The notes under the pieces: generated by a model | What the model was told of the DNA's origin: nothing | Databases searched by the model: none | What the model saw: the letters and a program-made list of their open reading frames with translations, nothing else | Part shown: in pieces, positions 54,141 through 63,780 of the stretch | How positions within the stretch are numbered: position 1 is the stretch's first letter | How the letters are laid out: the number at the start of each line of letters is the position of its first letter | Translations under genes and position numbers: made by a program | Assembly: GCF_003858535.1 (NCBI RefSeq) | Contig: NZ_RQTJ01000016.1 | Location: 247 to 64,246, forward strand | Source of the DNA: Paenimyroides viscosum | GTDB taxonomy: Bacteria; Bacteroidota; Bacteroidia; Flavobacteriales; Flavobacteriaceae | DNA length: 64,000 nt | Direction of reading: 5' to 3'

Positions 54141-54153
54141 CTGTTTTTTAAAA

Positions 54154-55497
54154 ATGAATATTAGAAAAATTATTGTTGGGGCACTTATTTTTTCTGCATG
54201 TACAAGTAACAATTCTAAACAGAATTTATCAAATGCAGAAAAAACTGTAAGGGTAGAAAAAATCATGCTGTTTGGAAAAGATGAAAATGTTGTAAAGTTT
54301 TATACCGATAATAATTTTGAAACTATTTGGCAAGACAGTTTAAATAGAAATGATTTAATTTCTGCTATTATTGATAGTAGATATGATGCCGTTTTGCCCG
54401 AAAAATATCCCTTAAAAAAATTAATTTCTGCACATTACAACTATAACGTTTTAAGTATTGCTGAATTACAGAAAGCCGATGTTATTTTCAGCGAAAACTT
54501 TTTTCGTATAGCAAAACAATTGGCAACAGGCAAAGTAAACCCAAAAAAACTTTATGGCGACTGGGAACCTTACATTCCGGAAAATGATTATGCAGCATTG
54601 TTAAACCAATCAGTTGCAGATCAAAAAGTTTATGATGCTTTAGAAGAGATCAAACCTAAGAACGAACTCTACCTAAAATACAAAAAAGCATTCGCAAAGT
54701 ATGTTCCCATAACTTCTAAAGATACCTTGTCTGCCGAAGGATTGTTGCGAAAAAAAGTGTGGGTTAATTTTGAACGAACTAAATGGTTAGCGCCCGATTT
54801 AGGCGAAAATTATGTTTGGATTAATCTACCACAATATAATTTGCAATTGGTTGAAAATGGTAAAGTAACCGATTCATACAAAATAATTATAGGTAAAAAG
54901 GAACGTAAAACCCCGATACTTTCATCAGCTTTTAACGGAATTATCGTAAATCCAAAATGGACAGTTCCACCAACAATTCTTAAAAATGACGTTGTTCCAA
55001 AAGCATCGGCTAATCGAGGTTATTTCGCATCGAACCGTTTAACAATCTTTGACAAAAAAACCGGAAAACAAGTAAGCCCCGAAAATTGGATTCCTGCTAA
55101 TTATGGATCATATCGTTACGTACAACAAACCGGTAAACTAAATTCTTTGGGTCAGATAAAGTTCGATTTTCCCAATAAACACATGGTTTATTTACACGAT
55201 ACCAATAACAGAACACGTTTTATAGAAAACAATCGTGCGTTAAGCTCGGGTTGTATTCGTGTAGAGGATCCGTTTAGGTTAGCGGAAAAAATATTTAAAA
55301 TAGAAGGAAAAAATATATTAAAAAGCGAAATTGATACATTGGCAGTAAAAGAAAAGACCAAAAACTTTAAATTAAACCAAAAAGTAAACATCCATCAAGT
55401 GTATTTTACAGCCGTAATCAATGATGCCGGCGATGTAAAAATTCTTAACGACGTTTACTCTTTAGATAATAAATTGTATAAAAGATTAATTCAATAA
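54154..55497 (+). CDS. YcbB-type L,D-transpeptidase lipoprotein
   Basis: A 447-aa protein from ATG 54154, which gives a lipoprotein signal (IVGALIFSAC). A longer frame begins inside the acetyltransferase gene and is unlikely. After a helical N-terminal region, the YkuD domain has YNLQLVENGKVTDSYKIIIGKKERKTPILSS and the catalytic site HDTNNRTRF...SSGCIRVEDP. Such enzymes make 3-3 peptidoglycan cross-links. Its 3' end overlaps the convergent YkuD-like gene by 12 bases. Confidence 0.88.
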   Translation: MNIRKIIVGALIFSACTSNNSKQNLSNAEKTVRVEKIMLFGKDENVVKFYTDNNFETIWQDSLNRNDLISAIIDSRYDAVLPEKYPLKKLISAHYNYNVLSIAELQKADVIFSENFFRIAKQLATGKVNPKKLYGDWEPYIPENDYAALLNQSVADQKVYDALEEIKPKNELYLKYKKAFAKYVPITSKDTLSAEGLLRKKVWVNFERTKWLAPDLGENYVWINLPQYNLQLVENGKVTDSYKIIIGKKERKTPILSSAFNGIIVNPKWTVPPTILKNDVVPKASANRGYFASNRLTIFDKKTGKQVSPENWIPANYGSYRYVQQTGKLNSLGQIKFDFPNKHMVYLHDTNNRTRFIENNRALSSGCIRVEDPFRLAEKIFKIEGKNILKSEIDTLAVKEKTKNFKLNQKVNIHQVYFTAVINDAGDVKILNDVYSLDNKLYKRLIQ

Positions 55498-56292
55498 ATT
55501 AGATGCATTAAGGTAACCCTTTTGGTCTGCATGGTAAATAAACAAACAGCTTTCGTTTTTAATAAGGTTTATAATATCATGTGCAACATCATTAGGTAAT
55601 GCAGGGCAACCTAAGCTTCTGCCTAAATAACCTTGATTTTTTCCCATTCTTTCATTCGCGTAATCGGCAGCATGTATTACAATATCACGTTCGCGTGCGT
55701 TGCTGTTAATACCTGGTTCTAAGCCATCTAAACGTAACGATAAACCGTGTTTTCCAAAGTAAGTTTCGGCGGTGGTATAAAAACCAAGGCTGCTTTTGTA
55801 CGATTCGCGTGTGTTAGAAAAATCTGTTGCATATTCTTTACCGCTGTTTCTTCCGTGTGAAACCACTGTTTGGTAAAGAATTTCATTCGATTTCATATCA
55901 ATAACCCACATTCTGCGTTCGGTTGATGATTTAGTAAAATCAATAATAGTAAGAAGGTCTTTGTTTAATTTTCCTTCTTCTTTAAGTTTGTAGTAACCCT
56001 TAAATGCCGCTTTAAAGCTTTCCATTTCCGGCTTGTCGAATTTTTTTTCGTCTAAATCTAAGTATTCCGATAAAACTAATTTATCAAAAGCACTTAAATT
56101 ACTTGTTGTAGATTTTAAATTTGTTTTTGTTACAGCTGCAATCTCTTTAGATTTTATAGTAGATGATTTTGTAACTACTGTAACTTTTTTACCATTTCCA
56201 TTTCCATTGTTATCTCCGTTGGCATCATTAATTATCATTGGTTTGAACGATAATAGACCCACCATCATTATAGGCAATAATTTAAAATTCAT
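55486..56292 (-). CDS. Murein L,D-transpeptidase-like protein (YkuD_2)
   Basis: A 268-aa exported protein. A signal segment and a Lys/Thr-rich linker are followed by the L,D-transpeptidase-like domain: FTKSSTERRMWVIDMKSNE, VVSHGRNSG, RDIVIHAADYANE and the cysteine site YLGRSLGCPALP. This subgroup (PF13645-like) is distinct from the YcbB type next to it. The catalytic His and Cys are present, so it is probably active. It converges with and overlaps the neighbouring transpeptidase by 12 bases. Confidence 0.88.
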   Translation of the reverse strand: MNFKLLPIMMVGLLSFKPMIINDANGDNNGNGNGKKVTVVTKSSTIKSKEIAAVTKTNLKSTTSNLSAFDKLVLSEYLDLDEKKFDKPEMESFKAAFKGYYKLKEEGKLNKDLLTIIDFTKSSTERRMWVIDMKSNEILYQTVVSHGRNSGKEYATDFSNTRESYKSSLGFYTTAETYFGKHGLSLRLDGLEPGINSNARERDIVIHAADYANERMGKNQGYLGRSLGCPALPNDVAHDIINLIKNESCLFIYHADQKGYLNASNLLN

Positions 56293-56444
56293 TTGTTCTT
56301 ATATTAATGTTGTTTAAACTTCTGAACGTAAATATAATAACTTTATTACAAACCAAGTTGTTAATTTAATGTTTAATAAACATATTTAACATTTGTTTTT
56401 GCTAAAATGTTAAAAAAACAAACCGAAATCTAAAATTCTATGAG

Positions 56445-56452
56445 TAAATTTG
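56445..56452 (+). promoter_or_regulatory. -7 box of gpmI
   Basis: TAAATTTG fits TAnnTTTG. It is 22 bases before ATG 56474 and makes an upstream in-frame start at 56450 unlikely. Confidence 0.5.
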
Positions 56453-56473
56453 AACCATATTTTTAATAGCAAA

Positions 56474-57991
56474 ATGAACAAAAAAGTCCTTTTAATGATA
56501 TTAGATGGTTGGGGAAATTCACCCGACCCAAAAGTGTCTGCCATAGATCATGCGAACACTCCTTTTATCGACAGTTTATATAAAAAATATCCTTTTGCAC
56601 AATTACGAACCGACGGTTTAAATGTTGGTTTGCCTGACGGGCAAATGGGAAATTCCGAAGTAGGGCACATGAATCTGGGTGCCGGTAGAATTGTATATCA
56701 AGATTTGGCAAAGATTAATCTGGCGGTTCAAAACAAAACATTAAATGTAGAACCTGTTTTGCAAGAAGCGTTTAATTATGCGAAAGCAAACAACAAACCA
56801 GTTCATTTTTTAGGATTGGTTTCTGATGGAGGTGTGCATTCACATATCAATCATTTATTCGGATTATTAGATGCAGCCAATGATTTCGGTTTGAACGATA
56901 TTTTTGTACATGCTTTTACCGATGGTCGTGATGTAGATCCAAAGTCAGGCGCAGGTCATATTGATAATTTAGTAAAACACATAGCAAATTCTCCGGCAAA
57001 ACTGGCATCTGTTGTTGGCAGATATTACGCCATGGATCGCGACAAACGTTGGGAACGAGTTAAAAAATCTTATGATTTATTGGTAAAGGGAATTGGAATG
57101 CCTTCGCGAAATGCGGTTTTAAGTATATCAGACAGTTATTTAAATGATGTTACCGATGAGTTCATCGACCCGATTGTAATGGTTCATGATAACAATAAAC
57201 CCGTTGCAACAATTAATGAAGGCGATGTTGTGGTCTTTTTTAATTTTAGAACCGATCGCGGCAGACAGCTAACCGAAGTGTTATCACAAGTAGATCTGCC
57301 AGAGTTTGGTATGGAAAAATTAGATTTGAACTATGTTACACTTACTAATTACGATGAAAGCTATAATAATGTTAAAGTTGTTTATAACAAAGATAATGTA
57401 ACAAATACATTGGGCGAAGTTTTAGAAAGTGCTGGTAAAAAACAGATTCGCATGGCAGAAACCGAAAAGTATCCGCATGTAACGTTTTTCTTTTCAGGCG
57501 GTCGTGAAGAACCTTTTGTAGGCGAATCACGCATTTTGTGTCCGTCGCCTAAAGTAGCAACTTACGATTTAAAACCCGAAATGAGTGCTTACGATTTAAA
57601 AGATGCCTTAATACCTGAATTAAATAAAGCCGAAGCCGATTTTATTGTAATTAATTTTGCAAACGGAGATATGGTTGGGCATACCGGCAGCATGAGTGCA
57701 GCAATAAAAGCTTGTGAAACGGTTGATATTTGCACAAACCAAATTGTAAATGCTGCTGTTTTAAATAATTATACGGTAATTGTTTTGGCAGATCACGGAA
57801 ATTGTGAAACCATGTACAATGAAGACGGAAGTCCGAATACGGCGCACACAACAAATCCCGTTCCTGTTATTTTAATAGATAAAGATATTAAAGAAATTCA
57901 TAACGGTGTTTTGGCAGATATTGCTCCGACAGTTCTAAAATTAATGGGTGTTCCACAACCAGATGTTATGACAGCTAAAGCGTTGGTTTAA
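56474..57991 (+). CDS. gpmI: 2,3-bisphosphoglycerate-independent phosphoglycerate mutase
   Basis: A 505-aa dimanganese enzyme interconverting 3- and 2-phosphoglycerate in glycolysis. Motifs: LLMILDGWGNSP with the first metal Asp, the catalytic Ser in GQMGNSEVGHMNLGAGR, HAFTDGRDVDPKSG, FFNFRTDRGRQL, NFANGDMVGHTG, and VLADHGNCETM. Length is normal. The start at 56474 fits the -7 box and the family N-terminus (MNKKVLLMILDGW). Confidence 0.96.
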   Translation: MNKKVLLMILDGWGNSPDPKVSAIDHANTPFIDSLYKKYPFAQLRTDGLNVGLPDGQMGNSEVGHMNLGAGRIVYQDLAKINLAVQNKTLNVEPVLQEAFNYAKANNKPVHFLGLVSDGGVHSHINHLFGLLDAANDFGLNDIFVHAFTDGRDVDPKSGAGHIDNLVKHIANSPAKLASVVGRYYAMDRDKRWERVKKSYDLLVKGIGMPSRNAVLSISDSYLNDVTDEFIDPIVMVHDNNKPVATINEGDVVVFFNFRTDRGRQLTEVLSQVDLPEFGMEKLDLNYVTLTNYDESYNNVKVVYNKDNVTNTLGEVLESAGKKQIRMAETEKYPHVTFFFSGGREEPFVGESRILCPSPKVATYDLKPEMSAYDLKDALIPELNKAEADFIVINFANGDMVGHTGSMSAAIKACETVDICTNQIVNAAVLNNYTVIVLADHGNCETMYNEDGSPNTAHTTNPVPVILIDKDIKEIHNGVLADIAPTVLKLMGVPQPDVMTAKALV

Positions 57992-58081
57992 AAAAAAAAG
58001 GAAGTAAATGTTTTTTATTTAGAAAAAAATGTTATTTTTATACCTAAAATTTAATTAACTCAATTTTAAATACAATAAATT

Positions 58082-58933
58082 ATGAAAAAACTTTTACTTT
58101 CTGTAGCATTCGTGTGTGTTGCATCTATCACCGCAAATGCACAAACGACCCTTTCACAAACAGGAGGAGTAGCACCAACAAAAGGAACTGTTGCTTGTGC
58201 AGAGTCTAATCAGCAAACGCAACAATTTATTAGGATGAGTGATAATGCTTATTTTAGAGCGTACACAATGGCAGCGGCAACAAAGATTATATCGGTGAAA
58301 GTAGGTGTTGGTAGCGTACAGGGCAATTTCCCTTTGACAGTGACGTTATATAAAAGTACAGGAGCTTTTCCTGGTTCTTTTGCTACAGGTTTAACTCAAT
58401 TAGCAACTAAAGATGCGACATTTACATCTGCAAATGATTTAAAATTAGTTGAAGTAACTTTAGATGTTCCAGTTGCTGTAGCTTCGGGTGATATTATTGT
58501 GGCTAAAATCCATCATGGCGCTGGAGTTGCTGGAGATGGGAAACGTTTTTATATGGGAATAGCACCTACTGAAACTGCAAGTGCATATATGCTCTCAACA
58601 GGATGTCAAATCAATACCCCTACGGTAATGACAACAATTAATGCTGAAGCAAAAATTATCATTGATTTAGTTGAGAATGCTAATGCTTCTTCAGAACAAT
58701 TCTTTGCAGAAAACTTTAATATGTATCCAAATCCAGCAACTGATGTTTTAAATATTTCATCTAAAAAGGGTTTAAATGCTAGCGAAGTTAGAATTACTGA
58801 TATGACAGGGAAAGTTGTTAGAACTCAAAAAGACGCAACAACAGTAAATGTGTCTGATCTATCAGCGGGAACTTACTTAATTGATATCACAACTAAAGAA
58901 GGTAAAGCAACTTCTAAGTTTATTAAAAAATAG
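58082..58933 (+). CDS. T9SS-secreted protein with type A sorting domain
   Basis: A 283-aa protein with a signal peptide (MKKLLLSVAFVCVASITANAQ), a beta-rich domain of about 180 residues with no recognisable catalytic motif, and a C-terminal type A sorting domain (about 212-283: NMYPNPATDVLNI, VRITDMTGKVV, LSAGTYLIDI, and a basic tail KFIKK). The sorting domain marks it for export by the type IX secretion system and attachment to the cell surface. The system itself is not in the window. A terminator follows. Confidence 0.9.
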   Translation: MKKLLLSVAFVCVASITANAQTTLSQTGGVAPTKGTVACAESNQQTQQFIRMSDNAYFRAYTMAAATKIISVKVGVGSVQGNFPLTVTLYKSTGAFPGSFATGLTQLATKDATFTSANDLKLVEVTLDVPVAVASGDIIVAKIHHGAGVAGDGKRFYMGIAPTETASAYMLSTGCQINTPTVMTTINAEAKIIIDLVENANASSEQFFAENFNMYPNPATDVLNISSKKGLNASEVRITDMTGKVVRTQKDATTVNVSDLSAGTYLIDITTKEGKATSKFIKK

Positions 58934-58954
58934 TATTCTCTAAATATTAAATCT

Positions 58955-58985
58955 AAAGCCCGAAATTATTTTCGGGCTTTTTTTA
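58955..58985 (+). terminator. Terminator of the T9SS-secreted protein gene
   Basis: Stem aaagcccgaaa / ttttcgggcttt with loop ttat-type core and a T-run after it. Confidence 0.88.
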
Positions 58986-59014
58986 TAAACAACCAGTTTT
59001 TGCTTTAAAATCTG

Positions 59015-59022
59015 TAAATTTG
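59015..59022 (+). promoter_or_regulatory. -7 box of map
   Basis: TAAATTTG fits TAnnTTTG; it is 20 bases before ATG 59042. Confidence 0.45.
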
Positions 59023-59041
59023 CAAAACAAAATATTATATA

Positions 59042-59863
59042 ATGATTGTAATTAAATCTAGAGAAGAAATAGAAATCATGCGTACAGCTGCATTATTGGT
59101 TTCTAAAACTTTAGGAATGTTAGCTTCAGAAATAAAGCCAGGTGTAACAACCCTGCATTTAGATAAATTAGCAGAACAATATATTAGAGATCACGGCGGT
59201 GTACCTGGTTTTTTAGGTTTATACGGTTGCCCTTGCACATTGCTTACAAGTGTAAACGAACAAATTGTTCACGGTTTACCTACAAACCGCGCATTAGAAG
59301 AGGGCGATGTAGTTTCGTGTGATTTAGGTGCTATTGTAAACGAATATTATGGCGATCATTGCTATACTTTTGAAGTTGGTGAAGTTGCTGCCGAAACTAA
59401 AAAATTGTTACAGGTTACAAAAGAATCACTATATACAGGTATTCGTGAATTTAAAGCCGGAAACAGAGTAGAAGATGTGGGTTCTGCTATTCAGCGTTAT
59501 GCCGAAGGTCACGGATATTCAGTTGTTCGTGAATTAGTGGGGCACGGATTGGGTAAAAAAATGCACGAAGGACCAGAAATGCCGAATTATGGTAAAAAAG
59601 GTCGTGGAAAATTGTTTCAAGAAGGAATGACTGTTGCTATTGAACCTATGATTAATATGGGAACTAAAAATATTAAGCAGTTAAAAGACGGTTGGACAAT
59701 TGTTACACGCGACGGAAAACCATCGGCACATTTTGAACATGATGTGGCTTTGGTTGACGGAAAACCTGAACTACTTTCTACTTTTGCATACATTTACAAA
59801 GCTTTGGGAATTGTATCGAACGAAGAAGAAGAGTTTCGTAAACAGCCTTTAGTTTTATCATAA
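59042..59863 (+). CDS. map: Type I methionine aminopeptidase
   Basis: A 273-aa enzyme that removes the initiator methionine. The metal ligands are visible: Asp in VVSCDLGAIVNEYYGD (two Asp), His in GHGLGKKMHEGPEMP, Glu in VAIEPMI and Glu in SAHFEHDVAL. HGLPTNRALEEGD supplies the substrate His. Length is slightly above average through a C-terminal tail. The methyltransferase gene starts one base after its stop region, so the two are co-transcribed. Confidence 0.95.
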   Translation: MIVIKSREEIEIMRTAALLVSKTLGMLASEIKPGVTTLHLDKLAEQYIRDHGGVPGFLGLYGCPCTLLTSVNEQIVHGLPTNRALEEGDVVSCDLGAIVNEYYGDHCYTFEVGEVAAETKKLLQVTKESLYTGIREFKAGNRVEDVGSAIQRYAEGHGYSVVRELVGHGLGKKMHEGPEMPNYGKKGRGKLFQEGMTVAIEPMINMGTKNIKQLKDGWTIVTRDGKPSAHFEHDVALVDGKPELLSTFAYIYKALGIVSNEEEEFRKQPLVLS

Positions 59864-59864
59864 A

Positions 59865-60632
59865 ATGATTAAAAAAGTTTTTAAAACGATATTAAATACC
59901 ATACCTCGCCCCGTATTAATCAGGGCGAGTTATTTTGTTAGACCCGTTTTGGCATTGGCTTTAAAGGGAAATCGTTTTACAGATCCTATCGACGAAAAAT
60001 CATTTAAAACATTTCTTCCTTACGGATACGGAAATCAGCGAAACAACGTTCTTTCGCCAAGTACTTTGTCTTTAGAGCGCCATCGCTTACTTTGGTTGTA
60101 TTTAAAAAGTGAAACCAATTTTTTCTCGAAGGATTTAAAAGTATTGCATTTTGCTCCGGAACAGGCATTTTATAGTCGGTTTAAAAAACAGAAAAATCTA
60201 GATTATACCACAACAGATTTAGAGTCGCCTTTAGCTGATGTAAAAGCCGATATTTGCAACCTGCCTTTTGAAAATGATGCTTATGATGTTATTTTATGTA
60301 ATCACGTTTTAGAGCATATACCAAATGACACTAAAGCAATGCAAGAATTGTATCGCGTTTTAAAGCCGGGTGGAATGGCAGTTTTACAGATTCCACAAGA
60401 TTTATCAAGAGAAAAAACGTTTGAAGATAATTCTATTACCGATAAAAAAGAACGGGCTAAAATATTCGGGCAATATGATCACGTTCGAGTGTATGGTCGC
60501 GATTATTTTGATAAGTTAAGAAGTGTTGGTTTTAAAGTTGATGCTGTTGATTACACTGAAAAATTATCAAAAGAAGAAGTAGAAAAATACTGTTTGGCAA
60601 AAGGAGAAATTATTCCGGTTTGTTATAAGTAA
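59865..60632 (+). CDS. SAM-dependent methyltransferase
   Basis: A 255-aa enzyme with a class I methyltransferase fold. The SAM-binding region is KVLHFAPEQAFYSRFKKQKNLDYTTTDLES, with DVILCNHVLEHIPNDTKAMQELYRVLKPGG as the methyltransferase-11 signature. The N-terminal ~80 residues include a hydrophobic, basic segment. Substrate unknown. It follows map with a one-base gap. Confidence 0.88.
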   Translation: MIKKVFKTILNTIPRPVLIRASYFVRPVLALALKGNRFTDPIDEKSFKTFLPYGYGNQRNNVLSPSTLSLERHRLLWLYLKSETNFFSKDLKVLHFAPEQAFYSRFKKQKNLDYTTTDLESPLADVKADICNLPFENDAYDVILCNHVLEHIPNDTKAMQELYRVLKPGGMAVLQIPQDLSREKTFEDNSITDKKERAKIFGQYDHVRVYGRDYFDKLRSVGFKVDAVDYTEKLSKEEVEKYCLAKGEIIPVCYK

Positions 60633-60794
60633 AAGAATAAAAAGTCCTGATGCAATGAAGTGTTAGGATTTTATATTTTTAATATATCCTTTTTAGAATT
60701 CCACCGGTATTTTCTTTAATGAAACTTGAAATGATGAATGCGCTTTCGTTGTGCTCATGAACAGCAATTTTAAGTTTTGTAACATTTTAAAACA

Positions 60795-60827
60795 AAAAAC
60801 TCCGATTGAATTTCAATCGGAGTTTTT
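60795..60827. terminator. Bidirectional terminator
   Basis: A long perfect stem (aaactccgattgaa / ttcaatcggagttt) between the convergent methyltransferase and M16 peptidase genes, with A- and T-runs on both sides. The 60633-60794 stretch before it holds no gene I can support. Confidence 0.88.
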
Positions 60828-60845
60828 ATTGATGTATACTTAAAA

Positions 60846-63659
60846 CTATTTTTTAGCAGTTTCTGGTTTTAATACTGCAATAATACGGTTTTTTGTTAAG
60901 TATTTTTTAGCAACATCCTGAACATCTTTTGCAGTTAAGGCATTTAAGTTCTTTTCGAAATCTAATGCTTTTTCTGGATTTTCCTGCTCATTAAATGCTC
61001 TAAGCATAACATTTAACCAATAGCTGTTTTCTTTTAAAGATTTGGTGTAATCAGTCATTTCACCTTCTTTAAACTTCACTAAATCTGCAGCTTCTGGTCC
61101 GTTTTGCTGAATTTTCTCAACTTCTTTTAAAGTTAATTCAATTAATTTATCAGCATCGGCTGGGTTTGTAGGATACGAAATAGAGAAGTTGTAAGAGCCA
61201 TAAGGTAATTTGCTTAAGCTACCTTGAGCACCAGCACCATAAACACCACCTTCTTTTTCACGTAATTCTTCAATTAACTTAATGGTTAAAATTTCACCTA
61301 AAGCTTGCATTGCAAGATTTTCTTTTGCAGAGTAGGTAGTTTCGCCAGCGTAAGAAATTCTAACGGAAGCTTTATCATCGTTTCCTTTGAAGACCTCTTT
61401 TTTGTGAACACCCGTTTTACCACGCATACCTGTGTCTTTAAATGTTTCTTTGCGGTTTAAAGCTGGTAACGAGGCTAAATATTTTTCAGAGAACATTTTC
61501 ATTTGCTCGTCGGTCACGTTTCCAACAAAATAAAACTCAAAATCGCTGGCATCAGCAAAACGCTCTTTAAATAAATCGTATGCTTTTTTGTAATCTGTGT
61601 TATCCCAATCTTTTTCAGTAGGAATTGGCGATGAATAACGCGCATTGTGTCCGTACATGAAATCAGAAACTTCAATTTGGAAAAACACTTCTGGCATTGC
61701 CATCATGTTCGCTAAATAAGATTTCATTTTGTTCTTTTCAGACTCAAATGCTTTTTCATCATAATTTAAATCAGTAAAATAAGCATGAACAGATTGGAAC
61801 AAGAATTCTAAATCTTTAGGAGTTGCATTACCAGAAAAACCTTCTGTTACGCCACCAACGAAAGGTGAAACGCGGTACAATTTACCTGTATTAAATTTAG
61901 TTAATGCATTTTGATCCATACCAGCAATACCTGCTTGTGGTACAGAGCTTGACGCATGTTGTGTTCTTTTGAAGGTGTTGTTATCTAATAAGTTAGATCC
62001 ACCAAAACTTCTTGCACCAAATAAAATTTCATCGTTTTTAAAGTCGGTTTTTTTGTAAGTTACTTTAGCACCGTTTGATAACGTTAAAGTTGTTGTACCT
62101 AACTTATCATTTTTAGTGGTATTGGTAACTTTACCTGGTTTAATTTCGTTACGAATTAATGATTCTGCAACGACAGCATCTTCATAAGGTGTAATTTCTA
62201 CTTTTGATACGTCTAAAGCTGCTAAAACATCTTTTTCGGTTGGTGTTTTTAAACCTTCTTTTTCCGGACCGGTTAAAATAATTACACGGTTTTCGTCTTT
62301 AATGTATGATTGAATTACGTTGTTTACATCTTTTAATGTAATTGTTGGAAGTAATTCTTTTGCTAAATTGTATTCGTAAGAAATTGATGGCATTGCTTCA
62401 CCTTCTAAAAAGTGATTTTGGTAAATACCTAAATATCTTGATGAATTGTTTTTATCGCGATCGTTATAAGCTTTTTCATAATAAGCTAATGTTTCAGTTT
62501 TAGCACGATCTAATTCAGATTGTGTAAAACCGAATTTTCTAGCACGTTCATTTTCAATGGCTAATACTCTTAATGCTTCTAACTGTTTGTCTTCTGCAGT
62601 CATTGCTCTTGATTGAAAAGCTTCTTTACCACGACCTAACAATCCGCCATGGAAACTATATCCATATACAAAAGGAGGAGTTGGGCTATTAGTATACTCT
62701 TCTAAACGAGCATTAATCATGCTTGAGAATAAATTGTCAATAAAATCGGCTTTGTAATCGCCAACTGTTGTTGATGGTTTTGGTGTGCCTTGATCCTTGT
62801 AGTAAATTTCTACGTTAGAAGAAGTTGCTTCTTTATCGGTGTTGATAGATACAAATGTTTCTTTATGATTAGGAATATCGAACGTTTTGCGTTCTTTTGC
62901 ATTTACAGGATTTTTGTATTTACCAAAATGGCTTTTAATTTTACCTTCCATTTCATTAACATCAATATCTCCCACAACAATGATTGCCATTAAGTTAGGG
63001 CGGTACCAATCTTTATAAAACTGACGGATTTCTTCGTGTTTAAATGTTTCTAAATTTTCTTTTGTACCAATAGGTAAGCGTTTTGCGTATAATGAGTTAT
63101 GAAGCATTTTTGGTAAAAAGTTCTTCATCATTCGCTCGTTAGCACCTAAACGTGTACGGTATTCTTCAATAACAACGCCACGTTCATCGTCGATATCTTT
63201 TCCTTCTAAATTAGCGTTAAAAGCCCAGTCTTCTAAAATTTGGAAACCTTTATCTAACTTAACAGGATCATCAGAAGGTATTGGTAAAAAATAAACGGTT
63301 TCGTCAAAATTTGTATAAGCATTTAAATGCTGACCAAATTTTACGCCGATACTTTGTAAGTAACTAATTAATTCGTTTTTAGGAAACGTTTTTGTTCCGT
63401 TAAAAACCATGTGTTCCATAAAGTGCGCCAAACCAAGTTGTTTGTCAGTTTCTAAAATAGATCCGGCATTTAAAACCATGCGTAAGTCTACTTTTTTCTC
63501 TGGTTTAGCATTTTTACGAATGTAGTAAGTTAAGCCATTGTCTAACTTCCCTATACGTACATCGGGGTCATTTGGTATTTTTTGGTTTAAATCTGCAACT
63601 TGTGCCCAAATAGATGCAGGTAGAATAAGTAACCCTAACGTAATTTTTTTAAAGTTCAT
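60846..63659 (-). CDS. M16-family zinc peptidase, two-domain
   Basis: A 937-aa exported metallopeptidase. The signal peptide ends SIWAQ. The first M16 domain has the inverted zinc motif HFMEH (in GLAHFMEHMVFNGT) and the distal Glu in ERGVVIEEY. A second M16-like half (about 500-937) lacks the motif and is the usual non-catalytic partner domain. The length matches the full two-unit pitrilysin type. It probably degrades peptides in the periplasm. Confidence 0.93.
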   Translation of the reverse strand: MNFKKITLGLLILPASIWAQVADLNQKIPNDPDVRIGKLDNGLTYYIRKNAKPEKKVDLRMVLNAGSILETDKQLGLAHFMEHMVFNGTKTFPKNELISYLQSIGVKFGQHLNAYTNFDETVYFLPIPSDDPVKLDKGFQILEDWAFNANLEGKDIDDERGVVIEEYRTRLGANERMMKNFLPKMLHNSLYAKRLPIGTKENLETFKHEEIRQFYKDWYRPNLMAIIVVGDIDVNEMEGKIKSHFGKYKNPVNAKERKTFDIPNHKETFVSINTDKEATSSNVEIYYKDQGTPKPSTTVGDYKADFIDNLFSSMINARLEEYTNSPTPPFVYGYSFHGGLLGRGKEAFQSRAMTAEDKQLEALRVLAIENERARKFGFTQSELDRAKTETLAYYEKAYNDRDKNNSSRYLGIYQNHFLEGEAMPSISYEYNLAKELLPTITLKDVNNVIQSYIKDENRVIILTGPEKEGLKTPTEKDVLAALDVSKVEITPYEDAVVAESLIRNEIKPGKVTNTTKNDKLGTTTLTLSNGAKVTYKKTDFKNDEILFGARSFGGSNLLDNNTFKRTQHASSSVPQAGIAGMDQNALTKFNTGKLYRVSPFVGGVTEGFSGNATPKDLEFLFQSVHAYFTDLNYDEKAFESEKNKMKSYLANMMAMPEVFFQIEVSDFMYGHNARYSSPIPTEKDWDNTDYKKAYDLFKERFADASDFEFYFVGNVTDEQMKMFSEKYLASLPALNRKETFKDTGMRGKTGVHKKEVFKGNDDKASVRISYAGETTYSAKENLAMQALGEILTIKLIEELREKEGGVYGAGAQGSLSKLPYGSYNFSISYPTNPADADKLIELTLKEVEKIQQNGPEAADLVKFKEGEMTDYTKSLKENSYWLNVMLRAFNEQENPEKALDFEKNLNALTAKDVQDVAKKYLTKNRIIAVLKPETAKK

Positions 63660-63780
63660 TTTCGGTAATTTTAATTTTTTTTAAAAATAGAAATATTTGT
63701 TCATATATTACATTAATATATGATAATAATGTGTTAAAATATAAAAAAGACTTTGATTTAGCAAATCTTTTTATGAAAAA

